Positions 17,217 to 26,405 of a stretch of 64,000 nt of DNA are shown one piece after another (the first letter of the stretch is position 1; each line of letters starts with the position of its first letter). The notes beneath the pieces were generated by a model. That model saw only the letters and a program-made list of their open reading frames with translations, was not told where the DNA came from and did not search any database. Source of the stretch: 66-474 sp040388785 (lineage in GTDB: Bacteria > Pseudomonadota > Gammaproteobacteria > Xanthomonadales > Rhodanobacteraceae); contig JAZKBD010000023.1 of NCBI GenBank assembly GCA_040388785.1, positions 62,001 to 126,000 of the forward strand. The letters run 5' to 3'. Made by a program: the position numbers and the translations under genes.

Positions 17217-19725
17217 CGGCGGCTTCCGCGACCACGTCGGGCGTGATTTTCAGGATCGATTGCCGCACTTCGCGCGCGAGGATCAGCCGCGCGTCGCGCG
17301 CGACGTCGTTCAACACCGCGTCGAATTCCAGCTTGCCTTCGGCGTCGGTCCACACGATGCGGCGTTCGCGCAGCTTCTGGATGAAGCCGCGGAATAGGCT
17401 CTTGTCGAAGAACTCCGGGGCGCTCTGCTGGTACAGCAGCGACAGGCGCTGCGCCGCGAGTTGGCACAGGTTTTCGAGCTGCCCCGCGGTCAGCGCATGC
17501 GGACCGTTCTTCACCAGCGCCGCGATCGCGATGTAGTAACGCTCGAACGCCTGCAGCAGGCAGTGCGCGAGCAGGCGCAACTGGTACGCGTCGTCTTCGC
17601 GCCGCGAGGCGAGATGCAGCAGGCGGCCTTCGCCGCCGGCCAGCAGGCCGCGCGCGATCAGCAGGTCGATCAACGCATCGATGCGTCCCGAGAAACCATT
17701 GGCGTCCCACGGCAGGAACAGTTCGGCCTGGATGAAGGGATACACCGCGCGCCCGAGCCGCACCACGCTCTCACGCGCGATGCGCCGGTTCTTGATGAAA
17801 CAGCATGCGACCCACGCGCCGGCCGCGAACAGGTGCAGCACGTTGTTGCGGAAATAGGACAGCAGCACCGCCTTTTCGCCCTCGACCGCCAGCACGTCGC
17901 CGAGCGGGTGCGCGATGCGGCGGATCCAGCCCATCTGCTCGGCGTACTTGACGATGTCGGCCGGCGCCATCGGCGTGACCGTAGTGCGGTCGGAATACGG
18001 CAGCTCGGTCAGGATCGCCTTCATCAATTCCAGTTGCGCCAGCAGGTCGCTCTCGGCCAGCGCGTGGCGCGGCGCCGCCAGCAGCGCCAGCGCGATCAGA
18101 TTGATCGGGTTGACGTCGGCGGCGCGGTTGGTGTTGACGAGGATCTTCTCGCCGAGCTGATCCAGCACGTGGTTGAGCCACTCGGGCTTGCTGTCGGGAC
18201 TGTCGCCGACGCCGCGCCAATCCGGATTCGCGGCGTCGAGCAATGTGGTCAGTTCGATCGGCTCGCCGAAATTCAGCGTGACGCGCCCGTAGTGCTGGCG
18301 CAGCGCCTTGCGCCCGCCGCGCAGCAGCGCGAGCCAGGTTTCCTTTTCCTTCTTCTGGCCGGACAGCTCGCCGATGTAGGCGCGGCCTTCCATCAGTTTT
18401 TCGTAGCCGATGTAGACCGGCTGGAACAGCACCGGCCGGCGCGGCGCGCGCAGGAAGGCGCGCACCGTCATCGACAGCAGCCCGAAGCGCGGTGCGAGCA
18501 AACGTCCGGTGCGCGAACGCGTGCCTTCGACGAAATATTCGATCGGCACGCCGCGCTCGATCAACTGCGTCATGTATTCCTTGAAGATCACCGAGTACAG
18601 CGCGTTGCCCTTGAAGCTGCGGCGCAGGAAGAATGCGCCGCCCTTGCGCAGGAACGCGCCCAGCACCGGCAGGTTCAGGTTCACGCCGGCCGCGATGTGC
18701 GGCACCACCACGCCGCTCATGTGGAGTTGGTACGACAGCAGCAGGTAATCGGCATGGCTGCGGTGGCTGGGCACGTACACCACTTCGTAGCCCGGCGCGA
18801 TCGCGCGCAGGGTATCGAAGTGGTGCATCGCTATGCCGTCGTACAGCTTGTTCCAGAAATTGGACAGCAGGAACGACACCGATCGCACGAACGGCGGCGA
18901 ATAATCCGCCGCGATCTCGTCCATCAGTTTCTGCGCCTGCCGCCAGGCCTTGGCGTGCGGAATGTTTTCGCGCGCCGCGGTGGCGGCGATCGCGGCGCGT
19001 ACGCTTTCGGCATTCAGCACCGAATCGACCACGGTGCGGCGGTGCGAAAGATCGGGGCCGATCACGGTGGTGCGCACGCGCCGGAAGTGCACGCGCAGTA
19101 CGCGTGCGAGCTTGCGTTGCAGGCGTTCGAGGCGTTCGCCGCTCGATTCTTCGCGCAGGTCGTGCAACGAAATCGGCGGCGAGAAGCGCACGATGGTGTC
19201 GCGGCCGTTCAACAGCATCGCCAGCAGCCGGCGGAAGTGGCCGACCACCGCCCAGTTTTCGGAGAACAGCACGCTGAACCAACCCGACTGCCGGTTCGGC
19301 GCGCGGCCGACGTAGATCGCGACCGGCATCAATTGCACGTTGCGTTCGGGCGCGGCTTCCAGCACCCGCAACAATTGCCGCAGCGTGTCCTGCGCGGCGT
19401 GGTCGCGGCCGCGGCGCTGGAACCAGCCGCCGGTACCGCGCATCGCGAACATTGCGCGCCGGCGCTTGCCGAGGCCTGGCACCCACGCCAGCGGACTGGG
19501 CAGACCGGCTTCGTGGCAGGCGCGCTCCAGGATCAGGCTGTCGGAAAAACCGTTGCGCTCGACCACGTAGATCACCGGCGTGTTCGGCGCCAGCAGGGTC
19601 ACGGGTTCGGCAGGATCACGCTTGATCTTGATCCACGGCCCCAGCAGCGCGCCCCACAACGCACGCCACCAGCCGGCATGCACCAGCGTGTCACGGGACA
19701 GGGTTTCGCTCATGACGCGTGCCAT
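17194..19725 (-). CDS. plsB: Glycerol-3-phosphate acyltransferase PlsB
   Basis: An 843-residue inner-membrane-associated enzyme that acylates sn-glycerol-3-phosphate at position 1, the first step of phospholipid synthesis. The acyltransferase block HRSHADY (the HX4D motif) lies near residue 320, followed by GAFFLRRSF, YFVEGTRSRTGR and PVYIGYEKL. Length and the long helical C-terminal part match PlsB. A second in-frame ATG at 19713 (MSETLSRDTL) is an alternative start; neither has a clear Shine-Dalgarno. Confidence 0.95.
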   Translation of the reverse strand: MARVMSETLSRDTLVHAGWWRALWGALLGPWIKIKRDPAEPVTLLAPNTPVIYVVERNGFSDSLILERACHEAGLPSPLAWVPGLGKRRRAMFAMRGTGGWFQRRGRDHAAQDTLRQLLRVLEAAPERNVQLMPVAIYVGRAPNRQSGWFSVLFSENWAVVGHFRRLLAMLLNGRDTIVRFSPPISLHDLREESSGERLERLQRKLARVLRVHFRRVRTTVIGPDLSHRRTVVDSVLNAESVRAAIAATAARENIPHAKAWRQAQKLMDEIAADYSPPFVRSVSFLLSNFWNKLYDGIAMHHFDTLRAIAPGYEVVYVPSHRSHADYLLLSYQLHMSGVVVPHIAAGVNLNLPVLGAFLRKGGAFFLRRSFKGNALYSVIFKEYMTQLIERGVPIEYFVEGTRSRTGRLLAPRFGLLSMTVRAFLRAPRRPVLFQPVYIGYEKLMEGRAYIGELSGQKKEKETWLALLRGGRKALRQHYGRVTLNFGEPIELTTLLDAANPDWRGVGDSPDSKPEWLNHVLDQLGEKILVNTNRAADVNPINLIALALLAAPRHALAESDLLAQLELMKAILTELPYSDRTTVTPMAPADIVKYAEQMGWIRRIAHPLGDVLAVEGEKAVLLSYFRNNVLHLFAAGAWVACCFIKNRRIARESVVRLGRAVYPFIQAELFLPWDANGFSGRIDALIDLLIARGLLAGGEGRLLHLASRREDDAYQLRLLAHCLLQAFERYYIAIAALVKNGPHALTAGQLENLCQLAAQRLSLLYQQSAPEFFDKSLFRGFIQKLRERRIVWTDAEGKLEFDAVLNDVARDARLILAREVRQSILKITPDVVAEAAVSGQASP

Positions 19726-19870
19726 GGATCGTATGTGCGGTGCGGGTGGGCGGATGTGAGCGGCGATTCTCCCATATCCGCGTCAAAGGCTTGTTCCGCG
19801 TGCGCCCGGAAGCGGGCGCGTGCACGCATGGCCCGGCGATCGGCCGCGTCCTGCCACTAAAAAGCCAGCG

Positions 19871-20887
19871 TCAGCGGTGCGTGGTGCCGGACGACGCCGG
19901 CTTGGCGGAAGCGGCCGGCGCCACGGATGCAGGGGCGGGCGGCGCCATCGATGAAACGGGGCCAGCGGGAACGGCGCTCGTCGCACTTGCGGCAGCCGTC
20001 GCGGCGGGCGCGGGATGCGCCTTTCGCCACGCTTCCAGAAGGGCAGCGTCGTACCAGTGGCCGGCTTGCTTCACCATCGGCCATTCACCGCTGAGTGACC
20101 GGCCTGCGAGTTTCATGTCCAGTTTGATGGTCGCGTGGGTGCCGTCGTTTCCGCGGGCGCTTACGTCGGCCGAGTCCAGGCTGTTGGCGAGGTCGAGTCC
20201 GTAAATGTTCAACAAGCCTTCGAGGCCATTCCACAGGATGCCGTAGCTGCGCATCGTCTGCGCGTAATCCTGCGCGCGCCATTGCGCCAGCGTCTGCACG
20301 TGCAGCTGGCGCGCGGTGTTGCAGGCGAGGTCGATCGCCTTTTTCGCTTTCTTCGCGTCGCTGAAATCGGTGGCCTTGGTCCAGGCGATCAATGCCTCCA
20401 GCCCTTGTGTGGCCATGGTTTTCTGGGATGGGTCGAGTTGCGGCGACGCGGTGATCATCTGCCTGCCCGCGGCTTCCAGGATGCCGCTCGCGATCGGCAA
20501 GGTCTCGTTCTTGTCGCCGTGCAACTTCGCCAGTTCGGGCTGCAGCCGCTTGGCCAGCTTCGCTTCGGCGCCGGGCTCGGTGAGCATCCGCATGATCTGC
20601 GCAAACTGCTGGTCCTGCGTGGCGGACGCGGTGCCGGGACGTGCGTGCGCGGCATCCCATTCGCTGCGCCACCGCATGTAGTCGGCGGGCGGCAGGCGGT
20701 TCTTCATCAGGCCGTCGAAGTCGCCCGTGGCGGTGAGGCGCAGGCTGGTCGCGACCGCCGCATCGGGTGTCGTGTTGCTGGGCGGCGGTGGCGCGTGATG
20801 GCAGGCCGCGAGTGCAAGGGCGCAAGCACTCGCAACGGTCCATGCAGCGGCGCGGCGGCGGACGGACGGTAAGGTCGGGATTCGCAT
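19871..20887 (-). CDS. Putative lipoprotein of unknown function
   Basis: A 338-residue predicted lipoprotein. The ATG at 20887 gives a signal peptide with an arginine-rich start (SVRRRAAAW), a hydrophobic core and the lipobox LAAC ending at Cys29. The mature part is helical and charged, with no motif I recognise, and ends in an Ala/Pro/Ser-rich tail of about 45 residues that looks disordered. It lies 37 bp downstream of pyrF on the same strand and may be cotranscribed. Confidence 0.7.
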   Translation of the reverse strand: MRIPTLPSVRRRAAAWTVASACALALAACHHAPPPPSNTTPDAAVATSLRLTATGDFDGLMKNRLPPADYMRWRSEWDAAHARPGTASATQDQQFAQIMRMLTEPGAEAKLAKRLQPELAKLHGDKNETLPIASGILEAAGRQMITASPQLDPSQKTMATQGLEALIAWTKATDFSDAKKAKKAIDLACNTARQLHVQTLAQWRAQDYAQTMRSYGILWNGLEGLLNIYGLDLANSLDSADVSARGNDGTHATIKLDMKLAGRSLSGEWPMVKQAGHWYDAALLEAWRKAHPAPAATAAASATSAVPAGPVSSMAPPAPASVAPAASAKPASSGTTHR

Positions 20888-20924
20888 GCGCCGGAGTTTG
20901 GCGAGGGTGCGGCAGCGGTGCAAG

Positions 20925-21638
20925 TCAGCCGAGTGCGCGACCGATCTGCGCAACGATGGCGTCGGCGGCCGCGCGCGGATCGGGTGCGTTGCGGATCGGC
21001 CGGCCCACCACGATGTAGTCCGCGCCCTGCGCGAACGCGGTGGGTACGTCGACGGTGCGCTTCTGGTCGTCGCCGGCCGGCCCGGCCGGGCGAATGCCGG
21101 GGCACACCGTCAGCAGATCACGGCCCAGCGCATCGCGCAGGCGCGGCAGGTCGGCGCCCGAGCACACCACGCCGTCGATGCCAGCGACTTGCGCAAGGCG
21201 TGCACGCTCGATTACCACGTCGGCGGGTTCGCCCACAACGCCCAGCGCGGCAAGATCATTGGCGTCGTTGCTGGTGAGCACCGTCACCGCGAGCAGTTGC
21301 AGCGGACCTTTTGCCGCGGCGGCCGCTTCCAGCATCGCGCGGCTGTCGCAATGGATCGTCGCGAACGTGATCGGCCGCTGTGCGAGTCCGCGCACCGCAC
21401 CCGCGACCGTGGCGGGCACGTCATGGAATTTCAGGTCCGCGAAAATCTTCTTGCCGCGCTTCGCGAGTTCGTCGAGCACGTGGAAATAATCGCCGCCGCT
21501 CAGCAGTTCCAGCCCGATCTTGTAGAACGACACGCTGTCGCCGAGGCGGTCCATCCACGCGACGGCTTCCGCGCGGTCCGGCACGTCCAGCGCAAAGATC
21601 AATCGATCGCGGGCGGGGATTTCGGTGCGTGCGGACAT
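20925..21638 (-). CDS. pyrF: Orotidine 5'-phosphate decarboxylase
   Basis: A 237-residue TIM-barrel enzyme that converts OMP to UMP, the last step of pyrimidine synthesis. The catalytic Asp-Lys-Asp array is Asp68, Lys70 and Asp73 in FADLKFHDVP. The barrel start LIFALDVPDRAEA and the phosphate-binding end VVGRPI are present. Full length. Confidence 0.96.
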   Translation of the reverse strand: MSARTEIPARDRLIFALDVPDRAEAVAWMDRLGDSVSFYKIGLELLSGGDYFHVLDELAKRGKKIFADLKFHDVPATVAGAVRGLAQRPITFATIHCDSRAMLEAAAAAKGPLQLLAVTVLTSNDANDLAALGVVGEPADVVIERARLAQVAGIDGVVCSGADLPRLRDALGRDLLTVCPGIRPAGPAGDDQKRTVDVPTAFAQGADYIVVGRPIRNAPDPRAAADAIVAQIGRALG

Positions 21639-21692
21639 GCGAATTCTCGATGGCTGTGTTGCGCGATTTTACTCGGGGCCGCGAAGCCAGTC

Positions 21693-21777
21693 TCGAAGCG
21701 GCTGTCGTGAATGGTCCGGTCACAGGTGCCGATCCATACGGAGTTGCTGTTGTGGAAAGTCAGGCCATGGATGGCCG
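21693..21777 (-). repeat. Dispersed intergenic repeats, copies C and D (inverted)
   Basis: Two neighbouring units on the minus strand between pyrF and the AI-2E-family gene. Copy C (21693-21710) reads TCACGACAGCCGCTTCGA. Copy D (21744-21777) reads CGGCCATCCATGGCCTGACT followed by TTCCACAACAGC. They match copies A and B elsewhere in the window. Confidence 0.5.
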
Positions 21778-21846
21778 TTCTGGAGTTGCCGATTTTTCGA
21801 GCAAGAATCTGGCCGAGTGCCGATCGACGCAGCGATCAGGGAAGAT

Positions 21847-21885
21847 CGCAAAAATATGCGTTCGTGGATGAACGCAAAAATATGC
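21847..21885. promoter_or_regulatory. Pair of 13-bp direct repeats before the AI-2E-family gene
   Basis: CGCAAAAATATGC occurs twice, at 21847-21859 and 21873-21885, with starts 26 bp apart. The second copy ends 13 bp before the start codon at 21899. The AT-rich core stands out in this G+C-rich sequence, and the position suits a regulator-binding site or upstream promoter element. Confidence 0.4.
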
Positions 21886-21898
21886 CAGACTCGGCTGC

Positions 21899-22927
21899 AT
21901 GAACGACCTCCACCGCCTGCCCATCCTTGCCGACCGCCATACCGCGATCGCCAGTTACGTCGCCGCCGCCGTGGCGCTGCTGCTGGTGATGTTCCTGCAC
22001 CTGCTGCCGGCGTTGATCGCGGGCCTGCTGGTTTACGCGGTGGTCGATGCGCTGGCGCCGCTGCTGGAGCGCCACTGGCCGGGCGGCTGGGCACGGCAAC
22101 TGGTGGTCGGCGTGCTGGCCGTCGTCGTCGCGGGCCTGCTGGCGCTGCTGATCTTCGGCGCGGTGGCATTCTTCCGCGCGGAACTCGGCGATCCGAACAC
22201 CTTGTTCGATCGCATGATGCCGACCATCGACCGCATGCGCACGCAGGTGCCCGCGTGGATCGTCGCGTACCTGCCGGTGAGCGCCGAGGATTTCCGCTTC
22301 ACCGCCACGCAACTCGCGCGCGCACACTCCGCGCAATTGCAGGTGGCCGGCAAGGAAACCGCGCACGTATTCGGGCGCATTCTCGTAGGCCTGGCGTTGG
22401 GCGCCCTGGTGGCGCTGACGCATGCGCGTCCCGCGGGTGACGCGGGACCGTTGCGCCGCGACCTGACCGCGCGCTGCGCGCGGTTCACCCGAGCCTTCCA
22501 CGACATCGTGTTCGCGCAGGCGCGCATCTCGGCGCTGAACACCATCTTCACCGCGATCTTCCTGCTGGTCGTGCTGCCGCTGACCGGCGTGCACCTGCCG
22601 CTCACCAAAACCCTGATCGCGATCACCTTCGTGGTCGGCCTGCTGCCGGTGATCGGAAACCTCATTTCCAACACGCTGATCGTGATCGTCGCGCTGTCGG
22701 TGTCGCTGTGGGTCGCGCTGGGCGCACTGATCTTCCTGATCCTGATCCACAAGCTGGAGTATTTCCTCAACGCCAACATCGTCGGTACCCGCATCCACGC
22801 GCGCGCCTGGGAAATCCTGCTGGCGATGCTGGTGATGGAAGCGGCGTTCGGCCTGCCCGGCATCGTCGCCGCGCCGATCTATTACGCGTACCTCAAGAGT
22901 GAACTCACCGCGACGCGCTTGATTTGA
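21899..22927 (+). CDS. AI-2E family transporter (PerM-like)
   Basis: A 342-residue inner-membrane protein with about eight hydrophobic segments, of the AI-2E/PerM family. Members have been linked to autoinducer-2 export or Na+(Li+)/H+ exchange, so the family name does not settle the substrate. The C-terminal half shows the family pattern: FVVGLLPVIGNLISNT, then HKLEYFLNANIVGTRI. waaA starts 65 bp downstream on the same strand. Confidence 0.85.
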   Translation: MNDLHRLPILADRHTAIASYVAAAVALLLVMFLHLLPALIAGLLVYAVVDALAPLLERHWPGGWARQLVVGVLAVVVAGLLALLIFGAVAFFRAELGDPNTLFDRMMPTIDRMRTQVPAWIVAYLPVSAEDFRFTATQLARAHSAQLQVAGKETAHVFGRILVGLALGALVALTHARPAGDAGPLRRDLTARCARFTRAFHDIVFAQARISALNTIFTAIFLLVVLPLTGVHLPLTKTLIAITFVVGLLPVIGNLISNTLIVIVALSVSLWVALGALIFLILIHKLEYFLNANIVGTRIHARAWEILLAMLVMEAAFGLPGIVAAPIYYAYLKSELTATRLI

Positions 22928-22992
22928 CGGGCGCCGCGAAGCCGGGCACTGCGCCAAAGTTATACTCGCCGCTGCGATCCCGGTTGCGCACC

Positions 22993-24303
22993 ATGCTGCG
23001 ATTCCTCTATACCGTCGCGATGTATCTCGCCACGCCGGTGATCGTCTGGCGGCTGGCGGCGCGCGGGTTCCGTTACCGCGGTTATTTCCGGCGCTGGCGC
23101 GAGCGCTTCGGCCGGTTCCCGGGCCCGGGCCTCGACGGATCGATCTGGGTGCACGCGGTGTCGGTGGGCGAGGTGAACGCCGCGCTGCCATTGATCCACG
23201 CCTTGCGCCGGCGCTACGCGCCACGGCCGCTGGTGGTCACGACGGTGACGCCGACCGGTTCCGAGCGCGTGCGTACCTTGTTCGGCGAGGAGGTTTTCCA
23301 CGTCTACCTGCCCTACGATTTGCCGCGCGCGGTCACGCGCTTTCTCGATGGTGTTCGTCCCGCGCTGGCGGTGGTGATGGAAACGGAAATCTGGCCCAAC
23401 CTGTTCCACCAGTGTGGGCAACGCGGGATACCGCTGGCGGTGGTGAATGCGCGCCTGTCGGAACGTTCGCTGCGCGGTTACAGCCCGATCCGCGCGCTGG
23501 TCGCGCAAGCGCTGCGCAACGTGGCACTGGTCGCGGCGCAGTCGCACGCGGATGCGCGCCGCTATCGCGCGCTCGGCGCGGATCCCGCGCGGGTGCATGT
23601 TTCCGGCAACCTCAAATACGACATGCCATTGCCCAAAGGCGCGCGGGAGCGCGGTGCCGAACTGCGGGTGCAGTGGGGCGAAACGCGACCGGTGTGGTTT
23701 GCCGCCAGTACGCACGAGGGCGAGGAGCTGGCCGCGTTCGAGGCGCACCTGGCGGTGCTATCGCGGATACCGGATGCGCTGTTGCTGATCGCGGCGCGCC
23801 ATCCGGAACGTTTCCGGGCGGTCGAACACGCCGCGCAAAACCTCGGGTTCGCCGTCGCCACGCACGGCGCGGGCGATGCGAGTCCCGAGACCCAATGCCT
23901 GGTGATCGACGGCATGGGCGTGATGATGCGCTACTTCGCGGCCTGCGATCTCGCCTTCGTCGCGGGCTCGCTGGTGCCGATCGGTGGCCACAACGTGCTG
24001 GAACCGGCGGCTCTGTCCAAACCCGTGGTGGTCGGGCCGTACACGTTCAATTTCGAGGAAATCACCCGTACGATGATCGAAGCCGGCGCTGCGCGCCGGG
24101 TGGTTTCCACCCAGGCGCTGGGTACAGCCGTGCAGGAGCTGTTGCGCAATCCAAAAGAGTTGGCGCGGATGGGCGCGGCCGCGCACGCGGTGTGCGTGCG
24201 CGAGCGCGGTGCGGTGCGGCGCACGATGGTGATGCTGGGCAGGATTTTCGCGCGCGCGCGTTATCGCAGGGAAAGCGCGCCCGTCACTGCAGCAAGGTAT
24301 TGA
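22993..24303 (+). CDS. waaA: 3-deoxy-D-manno-octulosonic acid (Kdo) transferase
   Basis: A 436-residue GT30 enzyme that adds Kdo to lipid IVA, the first step in building the LPS core, at the inner membrane. An N-terminal anchor helix is followed by the catalytic Glu60 in VHAVSVGEVNAA. ETEIWPNLF and the C-terminal nucleotide-sugar region GGHNVLEPA are present. The start at 22993 (MLRFLYTVAM) is the conserved one. Its last 20 bp overlap the tolC 3' end in convergent orientation. Confidence 0.94.
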   Translation: MLRFLYTVAMYLATPVIVWRLAARGFRYRGYFRRWRERFGRFPGPGLDGSIWVHAVSVGEVNAALPLIHALRRRYAPRPLVVTTVTPTGSERVRTLFGEEVFHVYLPYDLPRAVTRFLDGVRPALAVVMETEIWPNLFHQCGQRGIPLAVVNARLSERSLRGYSPIRALVAQALRNVALVAAQSHADARRYRALGADPARVHVSGNLKYDMPLPKGARERGAELRVQWGETRPVWFAASTHEGEELAAFEAHLAVLSRIPDALLLIAARHPERFRAVEHAAQNLGFAVATHGAGDASPETQCLVIDGMGVMMRYFAACDLAFVAGSLVPIGGHNVLEPAALSKPVVVGPYTFNFEEITRTMIEAGAARRVVSTQALGTAVQELLRNPKELARMGAAAHAVCVRERGAVRRTMVMLGRIFARARYRRESAPVTAARY

Positions 24304-25705
24304 CCGCTTCGAGGTCCTTGACCGACAGCGTGCCTGCGGCGTATTTCAGGTTGAGCTGGTTGACCACGAACGCGTGGCGCGCCTGCGAGTAACCGCTCTG
24401 GGCCTGGAAGTAATTCTGTTGCGCGATCAGCAGATCCACGATGGTGCGGGTGCCGATCTGGTAGCCCGCCTGGGTCGCATCCAGCGCGGTCTTGGCGGAT
24501 TCGACCGCCGCCTTCTGTGCTTCCACCGAGCTGATGCCCGCCTCGATCGCGTTGAAGGCATTGCGGGTGTTGCTGACCACGCTGCGACGATCCTGTTCCA
24601 GCACGTCGTTGGTCTGGTCGCGTTGAGCGATCGCCTGTCTTTCGCGCGCGATGATGCCGCCGCCCTGGAAGAGCGGAACGCTCAGCACCAGGCCTACCGC
24701 GGTGCCCGAGCTGCGGCTGTCGGTGAGATTGCTTGGCAGGCCGCTGGTGTTCCTGAGATTGCTGGAGGTGCCACCCCATGACGCGTCATGCGAATAGCTG
24801 ACCGACGCACCCAATGTCGGCAGATGCGCGGCATGCGCGGCCGTGACGCTGTGCTGGGCGGCTTCGGACAACTCGCGTTGCGACTGCAGTGAGGGGTTGC
24901 TGGCCAGCGCGGTCTTGACCCACTCGTCCATGTTGTCGGGCTGCGGCGGATTCAGCGGTAAGTTTTGCGTCAGCGTTTCGAGCGTACCGGAAGGCTGTCC
25001 CGTGATTTGCGCCAGCGCTTCGCGATCGTTGAACAAGGTATTCCTGGCGCTGATGACCTGCGCGACGGCCGCGTCGTGCTGCGCCTTGGCGTCCGCCACG
25101 TCGGTGATCGCGGCGAAGCCGACGTCGTATTTGGCTTGCGCCTGCTCCAGCTGCTTCTTCAGCGACGCCTCGTTGGCTTCGGCGAATTTCAGCTGATCCG
25201 CATCGGTCAGCACGGTGAAATAAGCCTGCGCCACGCGCAGGATCAAGTCCTGCTGCGCGGCCACGTATTGCGCTTCGGTCGAGCGGGCGCTGGCCTTGCT
25301 GGCGCGCCAATCCTCGAACTGGCCGAGGTCGAACAACGTTTGGTTGAGTCCCACCGATTGGCTGCGCGAGCGCCCGCCGGTGCCAACCTGGTTGACGATC
25401 TGCGTCGTGCCGTTCGGATTGTCGATCAGTGCCGGGCCCTGGGTGCCGTGATTGTCATTCAGCGAAACGCTGCCGTTGATCTGCGGCAACAGCGGCGCCA
25501 GCGAGATCGCCGCGCCGGCCCGGCCGATGCGCTGTTGCGCCTCGGCCTGCTTGAGCACCGGGTCCGATTGCAGCGCCTGCCGGTAGGCGTCCATCAGGTT
25601 TTCGGCATGCGCCGTGGCCGCGTGGGCGCAGCCGAGTGCGGCCGTGACGGCGAGCGCGCAGGCGCGGAGCGCAAAGGAAGGGCGAGGCGTGTTGCGAGAG
25701 GTCAT
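24284..25705 (-). CDS. tolC: TolC-family outer membrane efflux channel
   Basis: A 473-residue outer-membrane exit duct for tripartite efflux pumps and type I secretion. A signal peptide (residues about 1-34, ending ATAHA) precedes the mature protein starting ENLMDAYRQALQSDP, the standard TolC beginning. Two long helical repeats and paired beta strands follow. The ATG at 25705 is chosen because the upstream open frame lacks a signal peptide. It lies 34 bp after pcm, likely one operon. Confidence 0.93.
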   Translation of the reverse strand: MTSRNTPRPSFALRACALAVTAALGCAHAATAHAENLMDAYRQALQSDPVLKQAEAQQRIGRAGAAISLAPLLPQINGSVSLNDNHGTQGPALIDNPNGTTQIVNQVGTGGRSRSQSVGLNQTLFDLGQFEDWRASKASARSTEAQYVAAQQDLILRVAQAYFTVLTDADQLKFAEANEASLKKQLEQAQAKYDVGFAAITDVADAKAQHDAAVAQVISARNTLFNDREALAQITGQPSGTLETLTQNLPLNPPQPDNMDEWVKTALASNPSLQSQRELSEAAQHSVTAAHAAHLPTLGASVSYSHDASWGGTSSNLRNTSGLPSNLTDSRSSGTAVGLVLSVPLFQGGGIIARERQAIAQRDQTNDVLEQDRRSVVSNTRNAFNAIEAGISSVEAQKAAVESAKTALDATQAGYQIGTRTIVDLLIAQQNYFQAQSGYSQARHAFVVNQLNLKYAAGTLSVKDLEAVNTLLQ

Positions 25706-25739
25706 GCCGAAGAATCCTTGCTGGGGCGTCGCCCCGGTT

Positions 25740-26405
25740 TCACAACCTGAAGGCACGGGCCGGTGCGGCGCCCGCGAGATATGGCGCATCGGTTTCGAAC
25801 AGGCGCTCTTCGATCCAGCCGCCATCGGGCGCGCGTTGCAGCAACACCGCCTGCATCGCGGGTTCGACGCCACGTATGACAAACAACCGGCTCGCGGGTT
25901 TCAGCCATTGGCCGAACGCGGCGGGCAATGTCGCGACCGCGCCGGTGACGGCGATCGCATCGAACTTTTCCAGCGGCGCGTAGCCGGACAGCGCATCCGC
26001 GTGCACGCAATCGACGTTGGCGATTCCTTGCGCATGCAATCGGGCGCGCGCCGCATCGATGAAGTCGCCACGATGATCGATGCTGGTGACGCGCGCGCAG
26101 AGGCGCGCGAGGCAGGCCGCGAAGTAGCCGGTGCCGGTGCCGATTTCGAGGATGTGTTCGCCGGCCGCCGGCAGCAGCGCTTGCAGGATGCGGCCTTCCA
26201 CGGCGGGCTTCAGCATCACTTCGTCGTGGCCGATGGGCAGCGCGACGTCGGTGTAGGCGAGGGCTGCGTAGGCCTTGGGCACGAAGGCTTCGCGTGGCAA
26301 CTTGCCCAGCGCGTCGAGCACGCGGGCATCCAGCACTTCCCACGGGCGGACCTGGTTTTCGACCATGTTGCGACGCGCAACCGTGAGTTCAGGGTTCATG
26401 TTCAT
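25740..26405 (-). CDS. pcm: Protein-L-isoaspartate O-methyltransferase family protein
   Basis: A 221-residue SAM-dependent methyltransferase of the isoaspartate-repair family. The AdoMet motif is ILEIGTGTGYF at about 85-95, with post-I acidic residue in VTSIDHRGDF. The substrate-region segment reads PIGHDEVMLKP rather than the usual GHGQTIS form, a divergence typical of the pcm copy beside tolC, so the true substrate is uncertain. Three in-frame ATGs (26420, 26405, 26399) are possible; 26405 has the best upstream purine stretch. Confidence 0.82.
   Translation of the reverse strand: MNMNPELTVARRNMVENQVRPWEVLDARVLDALGKLPREAFVPKAYAALAYTDVALPIGHDEVMLKPAVEGRILQALLPAAGEHILEIGTGTGYFAACLARLCARVTSIDHRGDFIDAARARLHAQGIANVDCVHADALSGYAPLEKFDAIAVTGAVATLPAAFGQWLKPASRLFVIRGVEPAMQAVLLQRAPDGGWIEERLFETDAPYLAGAAPARAFRL

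Noticed and set aside
17461..19860. A 799-codon plus-strand frame opposite plsB
   Set aside because: Composition typical of an antisense frame in high-G+C DNA (His/Arg/Gln-rich) and no ribosome-binding site; plsB has all catalytic motifs.
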